Counted from the first letter of the stretch, positions 12,646-24,201 are shown. The stretch: 64,000 nucleotides of DNA from Purpureocillium takamizusanense (GCF_022605165.1 NC_063078.1:124001-188000), one strand, 5' to 3'. Numbers and translations are program-made. The notes: generated by a model from the letters alone, not told the origin.

Positions 12646-12695
12646 CAGCACAGCACAGCACAGCACAGCACAGCACAGCACAGCACAGCACAGCA
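12646..12695. repeat. (CAGCA)10 pentanucleotide tandem repeat
   Basis: Ten perfect copies of a 5-bp unit (50 bp), ending in CATGGCATGACACAGC. Not part of a supported gene. Confidence 0.95.
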
Positions 12696-13722
12696 TGGCA
12701 TGACACAGCGCAGTAGTCCGTAGCAGCACCAGCGACATCGACGACGACGACGAAGCAGCCTGCCTGCATTCGCGACGCCAGTCAACCCCCAGCACCGACT
12801 CGTTTCGCAGCCCGTGAAACACCCTCGCCTCGCGTCTCAAAAAAACACCCTCGGGGAGGGGCTTGGCTTCCAACCGACCGGGGGGAGTCATAAAGAGCAC
12901 GTTGTTTGCAACCTACCCTACCTAGCGGCTGCGGCTGCTGCACCGCACTCACCAGCGCCTCCTCCTTGTCCATGGTCGACGGCGGCGACTTTTTGCCCCC
13001 CTCCCGAACCGAACCGAACCGCCAACCGGATGAATCACGGCGGGTAACGATTGCCTCCCCTCCCTGCCCTGGAGGTTTGCTTCCGTCGCGGCTCTCCATC
13101 TTGCCGACCGGCCGGCCAGCCAGCCATGCAATATGCGAAAGTGACCGGTCCCCTGCCAAGACGTTCCGCGCTCGGCTCGTCGTCGGTCCGGACGCCATCC
13201 CGTCGTGAAGCCGGGCGGATCGCGGGCAAACGCCACGGATCCATGGTGCGGGGGGGAGGGCCGGGGGCCGTGTGTGATGTGCCCTGATGTGCGGCAAGCC
13301 TCGCGGGGCCTGGCATGACGCACGCAGCTGGGCTACGCGCGAGGCCAAGGCAGTCGTCAGTAAGCGTGGCATGACCTCTACTTACTTTCCCGCAGAGCGT
13401 AGATTCACTGGCGGCACCGAAGCGGCAGCATCTGGCTGCGCACTAGGGCGGGCAAAACGATTTGCATTTCATACGTAAACACTGAGTACGACTACGGTGT
13501 GAGAGAGGGCCCCTTCGGCTACGTCTTGGACCCAACTACTTCGTACTGGCTTGCCTGCCCGAGCCTACATGCGAGGCGATGCCCCCCGTGCTTCTGTTAG
13601 TAGTCTCCGGGCACACTCGTCTGTCTCCTCGGGCCTGTTTGCCCAACGTGTAATGATGATGGGGAGCTCTACACACAGCGCGCTTGCGTATGATGACGCT
13701 GATAAGAGCCCTACTACATACA

Positions 13723-14307
13723 TCACGCTCGCGTAGCATGCGTCTGCCCATGGCAGCGTAGGCCAGATCCCTCGGCGTGCTGCGCTAGGTGCGTAGACAC
13801 CGCCGCCGAAGCGTCCGCCTTTTGCGTGGAGTTGGCCGGCAGCTCCCACAGGCGATAGCACATGACGCTCAGCGTGATGCCCACCTCCGCCCCGAGTTCG
13901 CCTGCATCGTGTTACCCTCCCTATTAGCGCGCGTCCGGCACAGGCAGAGTCGTAAAGAAGCCGGCTACCCATATACCAGGAGGGGGGAATAGAGAGCTCA
14001 ACGAGGTCGCGGACAGAGAGAGAGAGAGAGAGAGCGCCATTCACGTACACCAGTTGGACTTGTCGCAGCGGTCCTCGGCGCAGCCCTCCATGCCGGACCC
14101 CATCTTGCCGATGCTGCCGCAGATGCAGGTGATATTGTCCGCCGTCGCGCACGGCGTCGCCGAGACGCCCCGGGGCCAGCACGACCAGCCGCACGCGGGC
14201 ATGTGGTCGAGGACCTTGGCGACCGTCCGCTCGTAGAGGATGCCCAGGGAGAGGGCCGCTCCGGGGAAGAGCGCGAGGAGGATGCTGCTGCTGATCTGCG
14301 GCTTCAT
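13723..14307 (-). CDS. Small secreted CFEM-like cysteine-rich protein
   Basis: Exon 1 is 14049-14307 and exon 2 is 13723-13901, giving 145 residues. The 147-bp intron has a GTACGT donor and a CAG acceptor, and the junction codon TGC supplies a cysteine, reading NWC then ELGAEVG. Ignoring the intron would stop the protein at residue 88. Residues 1 to about 20 form a signal peptide (SSSILLALFPGAALSLG). The mature part has the cysteine order PAC, GWSC, TPC, TCIC, EGC, DRC, NWC, VMC, with an aspartate in DNITCIC. This resembles the CFEM fold, whose family members bind haem, act at the cell surface or serve as effectors. It has one cysteine more than the usual eight in that span, and another near the end (LRC). 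No hydrophobic GPI-type tail is visible, so a freely secreted protein is likely. Function is inferred only from the family. Confidence 0.78.
14015..14034. repeat. (AG)10 run inside the CFEM-like gene intron
   Basis: Perfect dinucleotide run within the intron, reading as a polypyrimidine CT tract on the sense strand shortly after the donor. Confidence 0.85.
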
Positions 14308-15069
14308 GTCTGCGTGGCTGTCGTCAGTGCAGGGAGCCAGCTGGTGGTCCGTAAAGAGAGAGAAACGAGTAAGGGTGGCTGGGGTAGGTTCTCGTGGGAA
14401 GTATATACGTTCGCCGGGAAAGCCTCTGCCGCATGACGTGAATCACGGCGAGGATGATGCTCGGGTTCCGTCTCGTGGACGGGGAGCGAAGGCCGCCACC
14501 ATGCACGACAGCGATGCCAAGGTTGAAGACCGTGGTAGGCATCCTCCCTAGGACGGCGCATCTCCAGCTGTCGTATCAAGTCAGTACAGTTGAGATGGTG
14601 CCTACGAACGGACGTTTGCGTTTCGTTTGCACCCGCGCTGTTTCCGCGTCAGCTTTCCTCCGGGATACTCACTCACCGCACTGAACATGGCAAGGGCACG
14701 TAAGAAGTCATCATATCGTCTGCTGTATTCCGTGTCAGCCCTCCGTGGCGCTACAGGCTCTAATAAGCCGTCCATCGACATGATACCTCTCTGAATACAG
14801 CAACGACATGATCTCTTTCCGTCCGGGGGGGAACCGTGGGGTTGAGGGGAGAGCCGTTATCCGACGCCATAACAAAAGAAAACCGAAACGTCTCTGGCCA
14901 AACCCATCATCAGCAAACACGAGTCAACGAGGGGAAAGAGAACAGGAAACAAAAAGAGCAAAACGAAAACCCCGAGGTTCATTTACCTCCCTCCCCTCCA
15001 ACCCTTCCCCCCTCCCATCGCTGTCGCAACACTAGGCACCGAGTTAGCTAGGAACCGCGGGTGGCCAGC
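14308..15069. other. Promoter region of the CFEM-like gene and downstream flank of the DUF6914-like gene
   Basis: No gene found. The stretch should carry the CFEM-like gene promoter and the 3' flank of the minus-strand gene at 15070-15880. Confidence 0.5.
14402..14407 (-). promoter_or_regulatory. Probable TATA box of the CFEM-like gene
   Basis: TATATA in the context ACGTATATAC, 95 bp upstream of the ATG. The spacing is almost the same as for the neighbouring copper transporter. Confidence 0.5.
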
Positions 15070-15880
15070 CTAGGCAATGACCTCCATGTCCTTGAGCATG
15101 TCCCAGGTGGGCTTGGGCTGAGTGGCGAGCTCGACGCTCTCGAAGCGTCCCTCGGCGGCCTTGCGGGCGGCGTACAGGCGCGCCATGTCCTCGACGTCAC
15201 GCCAGTCGGTGACGGCGGTGCCGATGGAGAGCAGCGCGCCAGCGCGGCCGTTGACCTCGAGCTGCTCGCGCGAGTCGGCGTGCAGGCGCTCGAAGACGTC
15301 GGCGACCCAGGTGCGGCAGCGGAAGCCGTCGGAGCTGGAGTTGGCGTTCGCGTTAGCGCTGACGCGGGCGCTGCTGCCGGTGCTGCCCGGCATGTAGCTG
15401 TGGTGAACGACGCTGCCAGGGGCGGGAGGAGGCGACGCCGAGGACGCGATGCCGGTGAGCGTGGTGGAGCGGATGAGGGTGCGAAGGCGGCCCTCATTCT
15501 CGACCTTGGCGATGAGCACGCGCACAAGCAGGTTGGCCGAGGAGCGCGCGTCGGGGAGCGGCTGCTCCTCGTAGATCCAGCCCGAGCCGGGAGGATTCTT
15601 GACGTGGAAGCGCGTGCCTTCGGCGGGATGGCCATCCTTTTCCTCAATCTTGGGCGAGAGGATCAGGGCCCAGTGGTAACTGCAGAGGGGCACATTTTGG
15701 TTAGCGATGCACTGATCAAATTCTCACGAGGAGCGAACAAAGGGGAAGAAGAAGAAAACACACGTACCGACGCTCTTCATTGCCAACGACGCCACTGGGG
15801 TACAGGGCCACGTAGAGGCGCTTCTTGTTGCTCTTCTTGCAGCCGAGTCCGGCGGCGGGGATGCATCCGACGGGAGCCAT
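15070..15880 (-). CDS. Unknown-function protein, DUF6914-like
   Basis: Exon 1 is 15768-15880 and exon 2 is 15070-15679, giving 240 residues. The 88-bp intron (GTACGT...CTGCAG) joins EERR to YHWALIL. The opening KKRLYVALYPSG...EERRYHWALILSPK, followed by RFHVKNPPGSGWIYEEQPL, LLVRVLIAKVE and RCRTWVADVFERL, matches my recollection of an ascomycete family of unknown function (DUF6914). The name is from memory and would need a profile search. A glycine/serine/asparagine/proline-rich insertion sits at about 130-160. No signal peptide or membrane segment is visible, so it is probably cytosolic. The ATG chosen precedes MAPVGCIPAAG and is the first ATG in the frame. The frame stays open upstream but has no ATG. 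A strong TATATAAA lies about 385 bp upstream, implying a long leader. Confidence 0.8.
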
Positions 15881-15956
15881 GCCGTCCAAGTTGTTGTCGA
15901 CGCGTTTGCGTTGGCTATTGTCGTGCGTCGTGGTGTTTGCGGTGGTTGTGTTTGCA

Positions 15957-16044
15957 CTGTAGAGGCAGAGAGGTTGAGAAACCGCCGTGCCCTTGGGGGT
16001 GCGTGCCTTTTCTGCAAACGCAGAGGGGGGACGTGAATACTCAC
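15957..16044 (-). other. Possible 5' leader intron of the DUF6914-like gene
   Basis: An 88-bp segment with a GTGAGT donor and a CTACAG acceptor lies between the TATA box and the start codon. The unspliced leader contains no ATG. Splicing would join ...CACGA to TGCAAAC... and so create an ATG out of frame with the main protein. Use of this intron is a guess from consensus sites only. Confidence 0.35.
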
Positions 16045-16264
16045 TCGTGACGACTAGAAGGAATAACACCAGAGCTGCAAAAGCCCGTGCTTGAGTGTCG
16101 TCTCGCGTTGCGTTGCGTTGTGTTGTGTAGACCAGGCGGGGAGCGTGGCTGGTGTTTGTGTAGGAGGAGGTGCGCGAGAATGTGACGGGGGGGACGCGTG
16201 CGGAGGTGAGAGGTGAGCGTGTTTAGGAAGGGTTCAAAAGACGGGGGACGGCCGCAGGGGCGGC

Positions 16265-16272
16265 TTTATATA
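16265..16272 (-). promoter_or_regulatory. TATA box, probably of the DUF6914-like gene
   Basis: TATATAAA on the minus strand, the best TATA match in this part of the window. It lies about 385 bp upstream of the assigned ATG. Confidence 0.5.
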
Positions 16273-19200
16273 CCTCTGCGGGTGCGAGCCGTGAATGGGC
16301 CGTGGGCTCGTTGCTGTGGCCGCGCGGGAGCTGGCGACAGCTGGCGGCCAGCTGTGCGGGCTGACGGCCCACAGCATGCCATGACCTGCTCCCGGCTTTG
16401 GTTCTGTGCGGCAGCTGTTCAGGCGTCGTCACCCCGGAGATGCGGCCGGGCAGACGTTTGGGGTTCCATCCATGCCCCCCCGAACCGCCCACCATGCCAT
16501 GAAGGGGTTGCGCTCCATCTCTTAACCAGTTCAGCTCACCACCAGCCAGGCGCGTGAGCTTCCAAACCACCCACGCCTTTGGGATTGCGGAGCTTTGGGT
16601 CGGTGCCTCCAGCGTCATTGTAAACCACGTCAAATAATCAATTATAAACAGTAGTATGCCATAAAGGCCATCTAACAAGGGTCAAGGGGTGATGTATGAT
16701 TTCACGGCTTCATAGTATGGCTTTGTTTGCCTCAACCAAGTAGCGAGGCGTGTGCTGCGGCCCCAACCTTCTCTGTGCCCTTCACTCGCACTCGCGAGAA
16801 ACGACATGTCCCAACCGCTCAGGCAAAGTCGACTTTCAACAGGGCACATTACAAGCCATGTCTCGGAGAGCCCGACTTGTTCACGTCGTGTCGGGAGGCA
16901 GACCTTCATAACACCGCGACTGTTCATGGCGGGCTCGAGGCAAAGTCACTTCCTAATAGTCGCGCCAAAGGAGGAAGCCCGTAATCAAAGCACACGCCAT
17001 CAGCAGCTCGCCCGTGCCTCCGAAACCAAAACCATAACCATTAGGCACACCTATAGCATTTCAGCATGCAGATTGACTCGGCCAACAGCTCAAGATCGAC
17101 CTCAGGCTGATAAATGGTCGTGTATGGTCTTTCGGGAGGGCCCGAATCTCGCCGCACCATCATGGACTTGCATACTTGCTCTGCGCGCCGTGCTGTCCGG
17201 CTTCGGGGCAGTAGGAACATGTCATCGTAAGCGATCGCCTAATAGCGCTGCATATTTGCACGAAGCGTCCGTGGGCCTGCTTGCTGTCAGTCTTGTATCG
17301 AGCGACACGAGCATACCCGCCTTCAGTCGCTGGACTCGTTGATACGCTCGCCGCACTAGACGGCCTCGGCGCCCTTTGCGAGCTCTAGGACCACCGCAGT
17401 GGTTACGACTCGTTCACCAGCATGTGCAATGCATGACTGAGGCCCAGTCCGCGGGCCTCTCACTGACTCGTTCCCTACCGAGCTCGATGGCCGAACACGG
17501 CCGCGTGCTTAGGTGCCCCCCTCGATGGCGCCCGCTGGAGTCCAGTCCATCTTCAACGAAGCGTTGTCTTGCCAGACGGATCCTCAGAGCCGAGAGAAAA
17601 GCACCAAATATAGAATATGCACAAGGCTAGCAGGTCCGTTGGCTGCAGCGTTTGTGTGACGTCCCGCGACGCAAGCCTACTGCTGCGTAATTCAAGGCCC
17701 CTCGCACACCAGCAGAGAACACTGGCCGCATGTTGACGAATCTCGACTCTCAAGAAGACACCAGCCTCTGCCTCGTCCGGTGGAATTCCCGGGCCGTCTA
17801 GATTTGCGTGACCGTGAGCGACATGCACGCGATGGCGCGAGAACCCTTCAAACGTGCCGTCCTCGCGACGTCGGGATGAACCGATGGCCAGGGGTGGCTC
17901 GTCCGTTTGCCAGAAACGTCTGCGCCGAAAGCCGTGTCATGCACGCACCCGTGAAGATCCTTGACGGACCTCCATCTGTGTTGGTGTGTCCTCGGCTCAT
18001 GGCTCCATGCTCCGCTTCCTGCTATGTGCGAGGGCGCATGGCCTACGACCAACGCCCAGGGACTGAAGATTCTTCACAAGTTACTGTAGCACTGGCGCAA
18101 CTGCAGGAGATCAAAGCAACTAGAGAAAGACCAGGGTCGCCGGCCGGCATGTCCACACGGGATGCGAGTATCCGCGCAAGAGCCTATTTCGACGACGAGA
18201 GAACCCCCAAATCCCAACCCTGTCCCCGCACAGTTCTGTACTGGGTGGGAGGCCGTTTGTCCCACGTCGACTGCAATGTTGGTCCATTGCAGAAGGGGGG
18301 ATGCCCCGATGGAGACGTCGGAGCCGCTGGTCGCATCAAGAACAAGGAGGGCAACTGGAGTGTGTTGCTCCACACCGTGTCGATTCGGGTTGCACGGGTC
18401 GGGCAGGGGCCGCGCGAGTTACTGAGCTTGGGTAGCATAAAGAATTCTTCAAGGGGGTATAATGCGCTGTCCTGGAGAGGTCGGCGTGTACACGAGGACG
18501 GGCTGGCGGCCTTTGCATCGCGACGCGCACAAACAGACTCTCGCGCGTGCGTGTCGGAGCTGCCCAGATGCACCGGATCGAATGCGAACTCACTTGGGCC
18601 TCACCGGCTGTCGCCATCGCTGCAGGTACGGAAAACCCCAGGGGGAAGAGGGGCCAGTGGCTGCCGCTCTCCCGTGGTCGCGCGTCCTCGTGGGCATCGC
18701 GAATCTACAAGGCGAGGACGCATCTGCCCTAGACGTCACGTCCCGCCCCTCTGTCAGATCTCGCGGGCAGACGAGTTCATGCCAAGGAGGGGGGCAATTA
18801 CCGTAAGGCGACGTTGCACGAGGAAGATGAAGGCTGCTGCGCGCCCCGGGGGGGGGTGTTGGTGGTGCACTGCCGGGTTGACCAATATTTGGGTACGTGA
18901 AGGGGGAGGAGGCCCACGTCGCACCACGAAGCACCCCATCCATGCCCCTCGTCCAAAGTGCCTGGTATAACACACACGGCGATGAGGAAAGACAAGGTGC
19001 AAGGCGACGAGTCCGGTCGAACGGGCGCGCACAGGGCTCGCGCAGAGTCCAAGTAAGGGGTCACGGCGTCGGAAGCCCGTGCCGAGGCGAGGTACCGTTT
19101 GGTCGGCTGCAGCGCGTCGACGCGGGAAAGCGTTGTTGGTTCTCTTTGCACCAACACCCCGGAAGAGGGCGTGTGATGATCAGGACGGGCGCACAAAGAA

Positions 19201-20062
19201 TCGTCGTGTGCAGGTGTGTGTGTAGACAGGTGTGCATGCGTGCGTGTACGAAGTACGTAGGCACAACGTACGGACCTCCTCTGTGAGAGTCGCCGCCGAC
19301 GGCCCATGTCTCGAAATGCTTCCGAGTCGTTAAGCGAGTCCGCATGCGCATACGAGGAAAGCAAAGGACAGAGGATATTGAGGGAACGAAGAGCTTCTCT
19401 CTGACCCTGGTTGTTCTTCATGGGGAGGGGGACGTGCGTCATGCTTTCTCGTGTTTGCTGCCCGTGCTGCTACCGAAGCCGTTGCTGCTGATGCTTGTTA
19501 GCAACAGACCCTGTCGATGCCGCGGCACCGAACTGACATCCAGCATGGACATGAAGCGATGCCGGCGGGCTCTCGTGCAGTCACTCATGGCCGACGAGTC
19601 TATCCAAGGGCTGCACGGACAACAGGGGCGGGCCTCCCACGGCGAGCTGGGTAGGGGTTTCGCGGCCGGGGCACACGCAGGCAGCCATGGACGCGATTGA
19701 AGGCTGTGGAAGCGCCCGCGGACGCATTGCTGGGCGCGCGCGGGGGGTAGCAAGCAGGCATGCCGCCAGGGATGCCGGACTGACGGGTCGACGAGCTGAT
19801 GGATGAAAGGATTCGCGATGGACAAGGGGGCCCTGTGCAACAGCAAACCGGCGGGAGAGAGTAGAAGAGAGAAGGGGAAGTACGCGACGGAGGAGGGGAG
19901 AAGGGCGGGGGGGAGAGGCAGCCCCGACAAAAGCGATGCAAGATGCAGCCGCGGAGCTTACGGTGTGGATCATGACGAACACAACCTGGGAACGACAAGG
20001 CTTTTGTCTCCAGCGAGGCGCGATATACAGTACTTGGAGGTACGAGGCACGTGTGGATATTG

Positions 20063-20080
20063 CAGTACCTCGAGGTACTG
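20063..20080. repeat. Perfect 18-bp palindrome
   Basis: CAGTACCTCGAGGTACTG equals its own reverse complement. A related half-like block (CAGTACTTGGAGGTAC) lies about 35 bp before it. It is in gene-free DNA, so its role is unknown. Confidence 0.9.
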
Positions 20081-22109
20081 ACGGTCTTGGTGGTGCTCTG
20101 TGGCAGCGACAGTGCCAAGCACGAGCAAACAGCAGGTGCGACCAAGGCCAGCAGGCAACTAACTACCTACCTTGCCTCATCCGAGTTTGTTGTCATCATC
20201 CATCCGCCCGTCCGTCGTTCACGAGGGCGCCCATCAGGGCCTCGAGGTGCGCAAGCACGCAGAACATTTACATTACATACCTACATACTACAGAACCGCG
20301 CAGCGCAGTCCTCTGCCGTGCCGTGTACGATATGCATGCCCGTCTTTATGCAGCATCATCGGTCGAATGCGCCGCCATCGAAGCCCAGCCCGGGTCGGCC
20401 CTTAGTCAAACATATCCCGGCTACATGGATCGTGGACTGGACAGTCAGTGCACCTCGATGACCATCCGGCAGTCGTCGCATCACCATATGCCTCGCCCCA
20501 TGTAGCAAGCAGCCCTGTTATGGCCAGTGCCCCATGGGCATCATTGTCGTCGCCGCCGCCGTCGTCGTCGTCGACGTCTCAAGTAGGCACACGCACTCGC
20601 CATGAATGGAAAACATGGCTTACTAGCATCGATCCGCCATTCCCTCCCCTCCCCCCACCTGAATCCAAGCCGCAGGTCGTGCCGCCGCCGCAGCCGCCGC
20701 CGCCCACCTGCCACCCGCCAGCCAGCCGCAAAAGGCCAACGCCATCTCGTCCATGCTGCCCTATCCCATGCCACTTGTCAAAGGACCTCGTCCATCCTTC
20801 CACAATTCAAGCTTTTGGCCGCTGCCTCTTGGGGTGGCCACCCATCCACCCCCCCGACTCATCATTACTCCCCGCCCCACAGCGCCCAACTGCGGCACAC
20901 ACAGACACACACACACGCCCCCCCCCTTTTCCCCCCGAATCTTCAATGCAACCCCCCCCCCCAGAGAGACACCCGGCCCAGCCAACCAGCCGGACGGAAA
21001 CTGGACCCTCCCCGCCTCGCACCACCAGCGGCCCCCTCGACCGCATGCATCACGAAGCAGACGAGCAGCCCCGCCGCCGGCGAACGACCTGTCAGCGCTG
21101 ACAAGAAACGCACCGCACCGCACCGCACTGCCGCAAAAAGGACACGAACCCGTCCCAACTGCCAATCCATCCATCCGCCTTGCACGGCGCTATAGCGCAG
21201 TAGGTACGCGCAATCCCGCACAATTGGCAAGGTTCGCCAGCATACTTTGTAGGTAGCAGTCCGTTATCCCCACTCCGCGACCTATCGACCGTGAGCAGCT
21301 TCCTACCTGCCTTGGTACCTTTCGTCCCCAGGACATGGAATGCGACCTGCTACATACAATGACTTCGCACAGCTCGCGCCCGACCCAAACTCACAGGCAG
21401 GAGCTCCCGTCGTCGCCGGCGGATCGGACGACGGGGCCATGTTTGAGCTTGGCATCGCAGCCGACAGACTGACATGACGCCGTCACTGTGAACTGATGGG
21501 GACGTGCGTGGACCCCTCCCCCCCCCCCCAAAAAAACAACCTTGGCTCGCTGCTACGGTACGTCCAGTACCTACTAACGTACAGTACGTGCGCACGTAGC
21601 GCCCACCCCCCGTCCCCGTCCCTTCCCCACGCGCGACGCAGCCGCCAAGGCCACAAACCAAGCGCCACGATCGCGCACCTTCACAACCACCACGCACGCA
21701 TGCCTACTTGCACCCTCCGCGCAGCAGGGCTCAGCGTGAACCTTTGATGCGAACCCATTGAATATCCCGCCCGAGATGCGATGCCGCCCGGGCTGGATGC
21801 GCAGCCGAGGGGCAGACCCAAAACGGAACTTCCGTCTAGTCGGCGTTCCCCTTCACCCGTCCGCCTCGATTCTCCCTCGACCCGATGATGAGACATCACC
21901 CGTCCTTTAGACGCACCGGCAGCTTCTGCCCGTCATCGACCGCATCCGTCGAGCCTTCAGGCGTCCCTCGGCATCGTCGCACTCCCGCCTGCCTCGGCCT
22001 GCCGCGCTGCAATTTCAACCCAATTACGCGCGCAGCATGCACAATATACATGCGTGCTATCGCTACCTATACAGTGTACTTTGCTGGCCTCACCGTGCTG
22101 TGCTCTCCG

Positions 22110-22133
22110 CCCACGCCCACGCCCACGCCCACG
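22110..22133. repeat. (CCCACG)4 hexanucleotide tandem
   Basis: About four copies of CCCACG decay into CTCACG units downstream. Non-coding context. Confidence 0.8.
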
Positions 22134-22835
22134 CTCACGCTCAAGCTCGCTGCTTCCCCACGGGCACGCGACGCCGCCAAAGGCCAACCGGTGACATGCT
22201 TTTGCAGCCTGGTGCATTCGCCCTCCTCCTGGGCCAAACGAAAGAAGAAGAAGAAAAAAACTAGTACAACATAGCCTCTACAAAGGATACAATCGTGCTT
22301 CACCGTCGGGCCGTGGCGACAGCCGAGCGCCACCTCTCTCTCGTCCGACATGGAGCCCTGCCCACGTCGAGCCAAAAAGAAAATCACATGCGTCGACCGA
22401 CTCCGACGCTCCCCGTCCCGGCTGCGTCACGTCCCGGCCGCGTTTCCCCCATGGTGGTATCGAGATTCATCCAGCCCACAGCCGTAGCCGATGCCCCCTT
22501 GCGACCCGGTCTCGCCAGACCCCCGGAATGCCTTGCCCACCGTCGACCCATCACACGTAGAACAAACAAGGCGCTCCTAGACGCCCCCCTCCCTCACCTC
22601 AGAACACCAAAAAGAGACGGGGCAGCAAAAGGGGGAGAAATTTCACGCCGTTCACCTAGTACGCCAATCTCCAGATAAACCAATTCCCCAAGGTCCGAGT
22701 TCGCCGAAGCTGTCCCAAAACGTCATCCATGATCATTGCCATATGCAGGCGGTCCGCCACGCTGTCCAACTGTGCTGTGCGGTCCTGTCGGGCCTGCGGA
22801 CATGCTTCTTCTCGCCGCCTCTCTCGCCGGGAGCT

Positions 22836-24201
22836 TCAAGCATCCTTGCCTACCGGAGATCGATCATCGTCGTCCCCGTTTCGGTCCGGGTCCATTCTGT
22901 CGCCGCCGGCGTTTTCGTTGGACTTGGTTTCGCAGCCCTTGACGAGTCGATGCCTCTGTTTTCTCGTGGTTAGAAATGGATGAGCCCAAAAAGAGTGGCG
23001 CAAACAGATGGCTACAACGTACCTTGAGGGCGTCCTTGCGGGAGAAGCTCTTACTGCAGTAGTTGCAGGGAAACGGCTTCACCGCCAGGTGGATTCTCTT
23101 GTGCCGCTTGAGGTCGTGATTCCGGCTGAAAGACTGCGTGCACTGGTCGCACTTGAATGGCCGTTCGGACTGTGCCTGCGGCTGGTTATGATGACCGTAC
23201 ATCATGGGATGTGTTCCGTAGCCCGCCGGTATCCCCATGGCCGGAATCACCGACATCTGCCCGCCGGGCTGGTGTATGTTGGACATGACGGGGCCGTTCA
23301 TGGACGGGGCCATGGGCTGATAGCCGTAGGGCGCCCTGCCATATGACGCTGGGGGCGGCGCCATGCTGTGATGCGGACCCGAGATGGAGCCCATGCGCGA
23401 CCCGACGGTGCTCGTCGGCGAGGTGCCGTGCGGTGCGTACGAGGAAAAGCTTGACTGCTGGGGCGTCGACGAGGCGGCATAGTAGCTCGAGGTGCTCGGG
23501 GGGCGCGAGTACGAATAGGGGTCGACGGCTGCCGAGGCGCCAGAGGCGGCGGGAGGCTGCGTCGAGCTGTGCGCCGCCATCATGGCGTTGCTCTGAGGCC
23601 CGCCCTGACCCGGCGAGAGGTTGTGGTGGCCGTCCTGTCCGCCACCGCCGCCACCGCCTCCACTGGGGATCGGGGTGCTAAACGTCTGGTGGACGCCGTC
23701 GTAGGGTGGCGCGGGGAGCTCGTCTCCGCCCGTCGCGGGAGACTGGGAGCTGCGCTGAGCGCCGTAGCCGCCCATGCCTTGCGGCTGGCCGTACAGCGAG
23801 GCCCGCCCACCATACGGGGACTGTCCCAGTGGCTGCTGACCTTGCTGATGCTGCGAGGCGGAACTGACGCTGTAGGACGAGTTGCCTGGCGTCGGCCAGC
23901 TGCCCTGGGAGTGGCCATACGTGTACTGAAGGTTGCTCGAGTGAGCCTGGGATCCTTGCGAGCTCCCCGTGTTGACGCTTGACAGGCCTGGGCTCAGGCC
24001 GTCGCTGGCTCCTGGAGAAGACGATGTCAGAGAGCCGCCAGATGTGAAATCAAGCGGGGACTGGGGGCGGAGGGGTTCACGGTCTGAGAAGAGGCGAGCC
24101 ATACGGGGAACATCTGAGGTTTGCGTCGGCGGCGGTAGGGAAAACGTGGGCAGCGTACCCGCCGCGGGACGCCGCGACGAAAAGCTCGTCATGTCCATCA
24201 T
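22836..24201 (-). CDS. C2H2 zinc-finger transcription factor
   Basis: Exon 1 is 23023-24201 and exon 2 is 22836-22955, giving 432 residues. The long N-terminal part is low-complexity, rich in S, G, P, Q and Y (including an eight-glycine run), as in transactivation regions. Two tandem fingers lie near the C-terminus: finger 1 with C351, C354, H367, H371 (DLKRHKRIH) and finger 2 with C379, C382, H395, C401. The linker is LAVKPFP instead of the usual TGEKP. The 67-bp intron (GTACGT...AACAG) falls in the helix of finger 2, after KDALK, and splicing restores RHRLVKGC. The last 30 residues are acidic. Start: MMDMTSF at 24201. The frame is open further upstream to an earlier ATG at about 24453, but that part looks like leader sequence. 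It is a nuclear DNA-binding regulator by family; I cannot assign a named ortholog or target genes. Confidence 0.88.

Larger units (their letters stand above)
11781..13722. other. Spacer upstream of the copper transporter
   Basis: No gene found. It contains the transporter promoter, an 18-unit GT run about 315 bp upstream of its ATG, and a 10-copy CAGCA tandem. Long frames across it are read-throughs of these repeats and of GC-rich DNA. Confidence 0.55.
15881..22835. other. Long stretch without a supported gene
   Basis: About 7 kb. The first 400 bp are the leader and promoter of the DUF6914-like gene. The rest has only chance-like frames. The longest (plus strand, 17780-18970, 396 codons) has no domain, no splice support and no sensible composition. 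A perfect 18-bp palindrome sits at 20063-20080, GTAC/TACCTA word clusters at about 21.2-21.6 kb, and a CCCACG tandem at 22.11 kb. Proline-rich frames at 20.4-21.2 kb come from C-rich DNA. Confidence 0.55.

Noticed and set aside
15061..16050. Plus-strand open frame of 329 codons over the DUF6914-like gene
   Set aside because: It is antisense to a spliced gene with consistent frame and homologous blocks, and its own composition is G/V/A/R-rich without motifs.
17780..18970. Longest intergenic open frame (396 codons, plus strand)
   Set aside because: The translation has no domain, no hydrophobic or repeat organisation, irregular composition rich in R and C, and overlapping open frames on the other strand. 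GC-rich DNA yields such frames by chance.
20448..21195. Proline-rich frames on the plus strand
   Set aside because: Three overlapping frames are all proline/threonine/histidine-rich because the DNA is C-rich. No signal peptide or repeat unit is shared.
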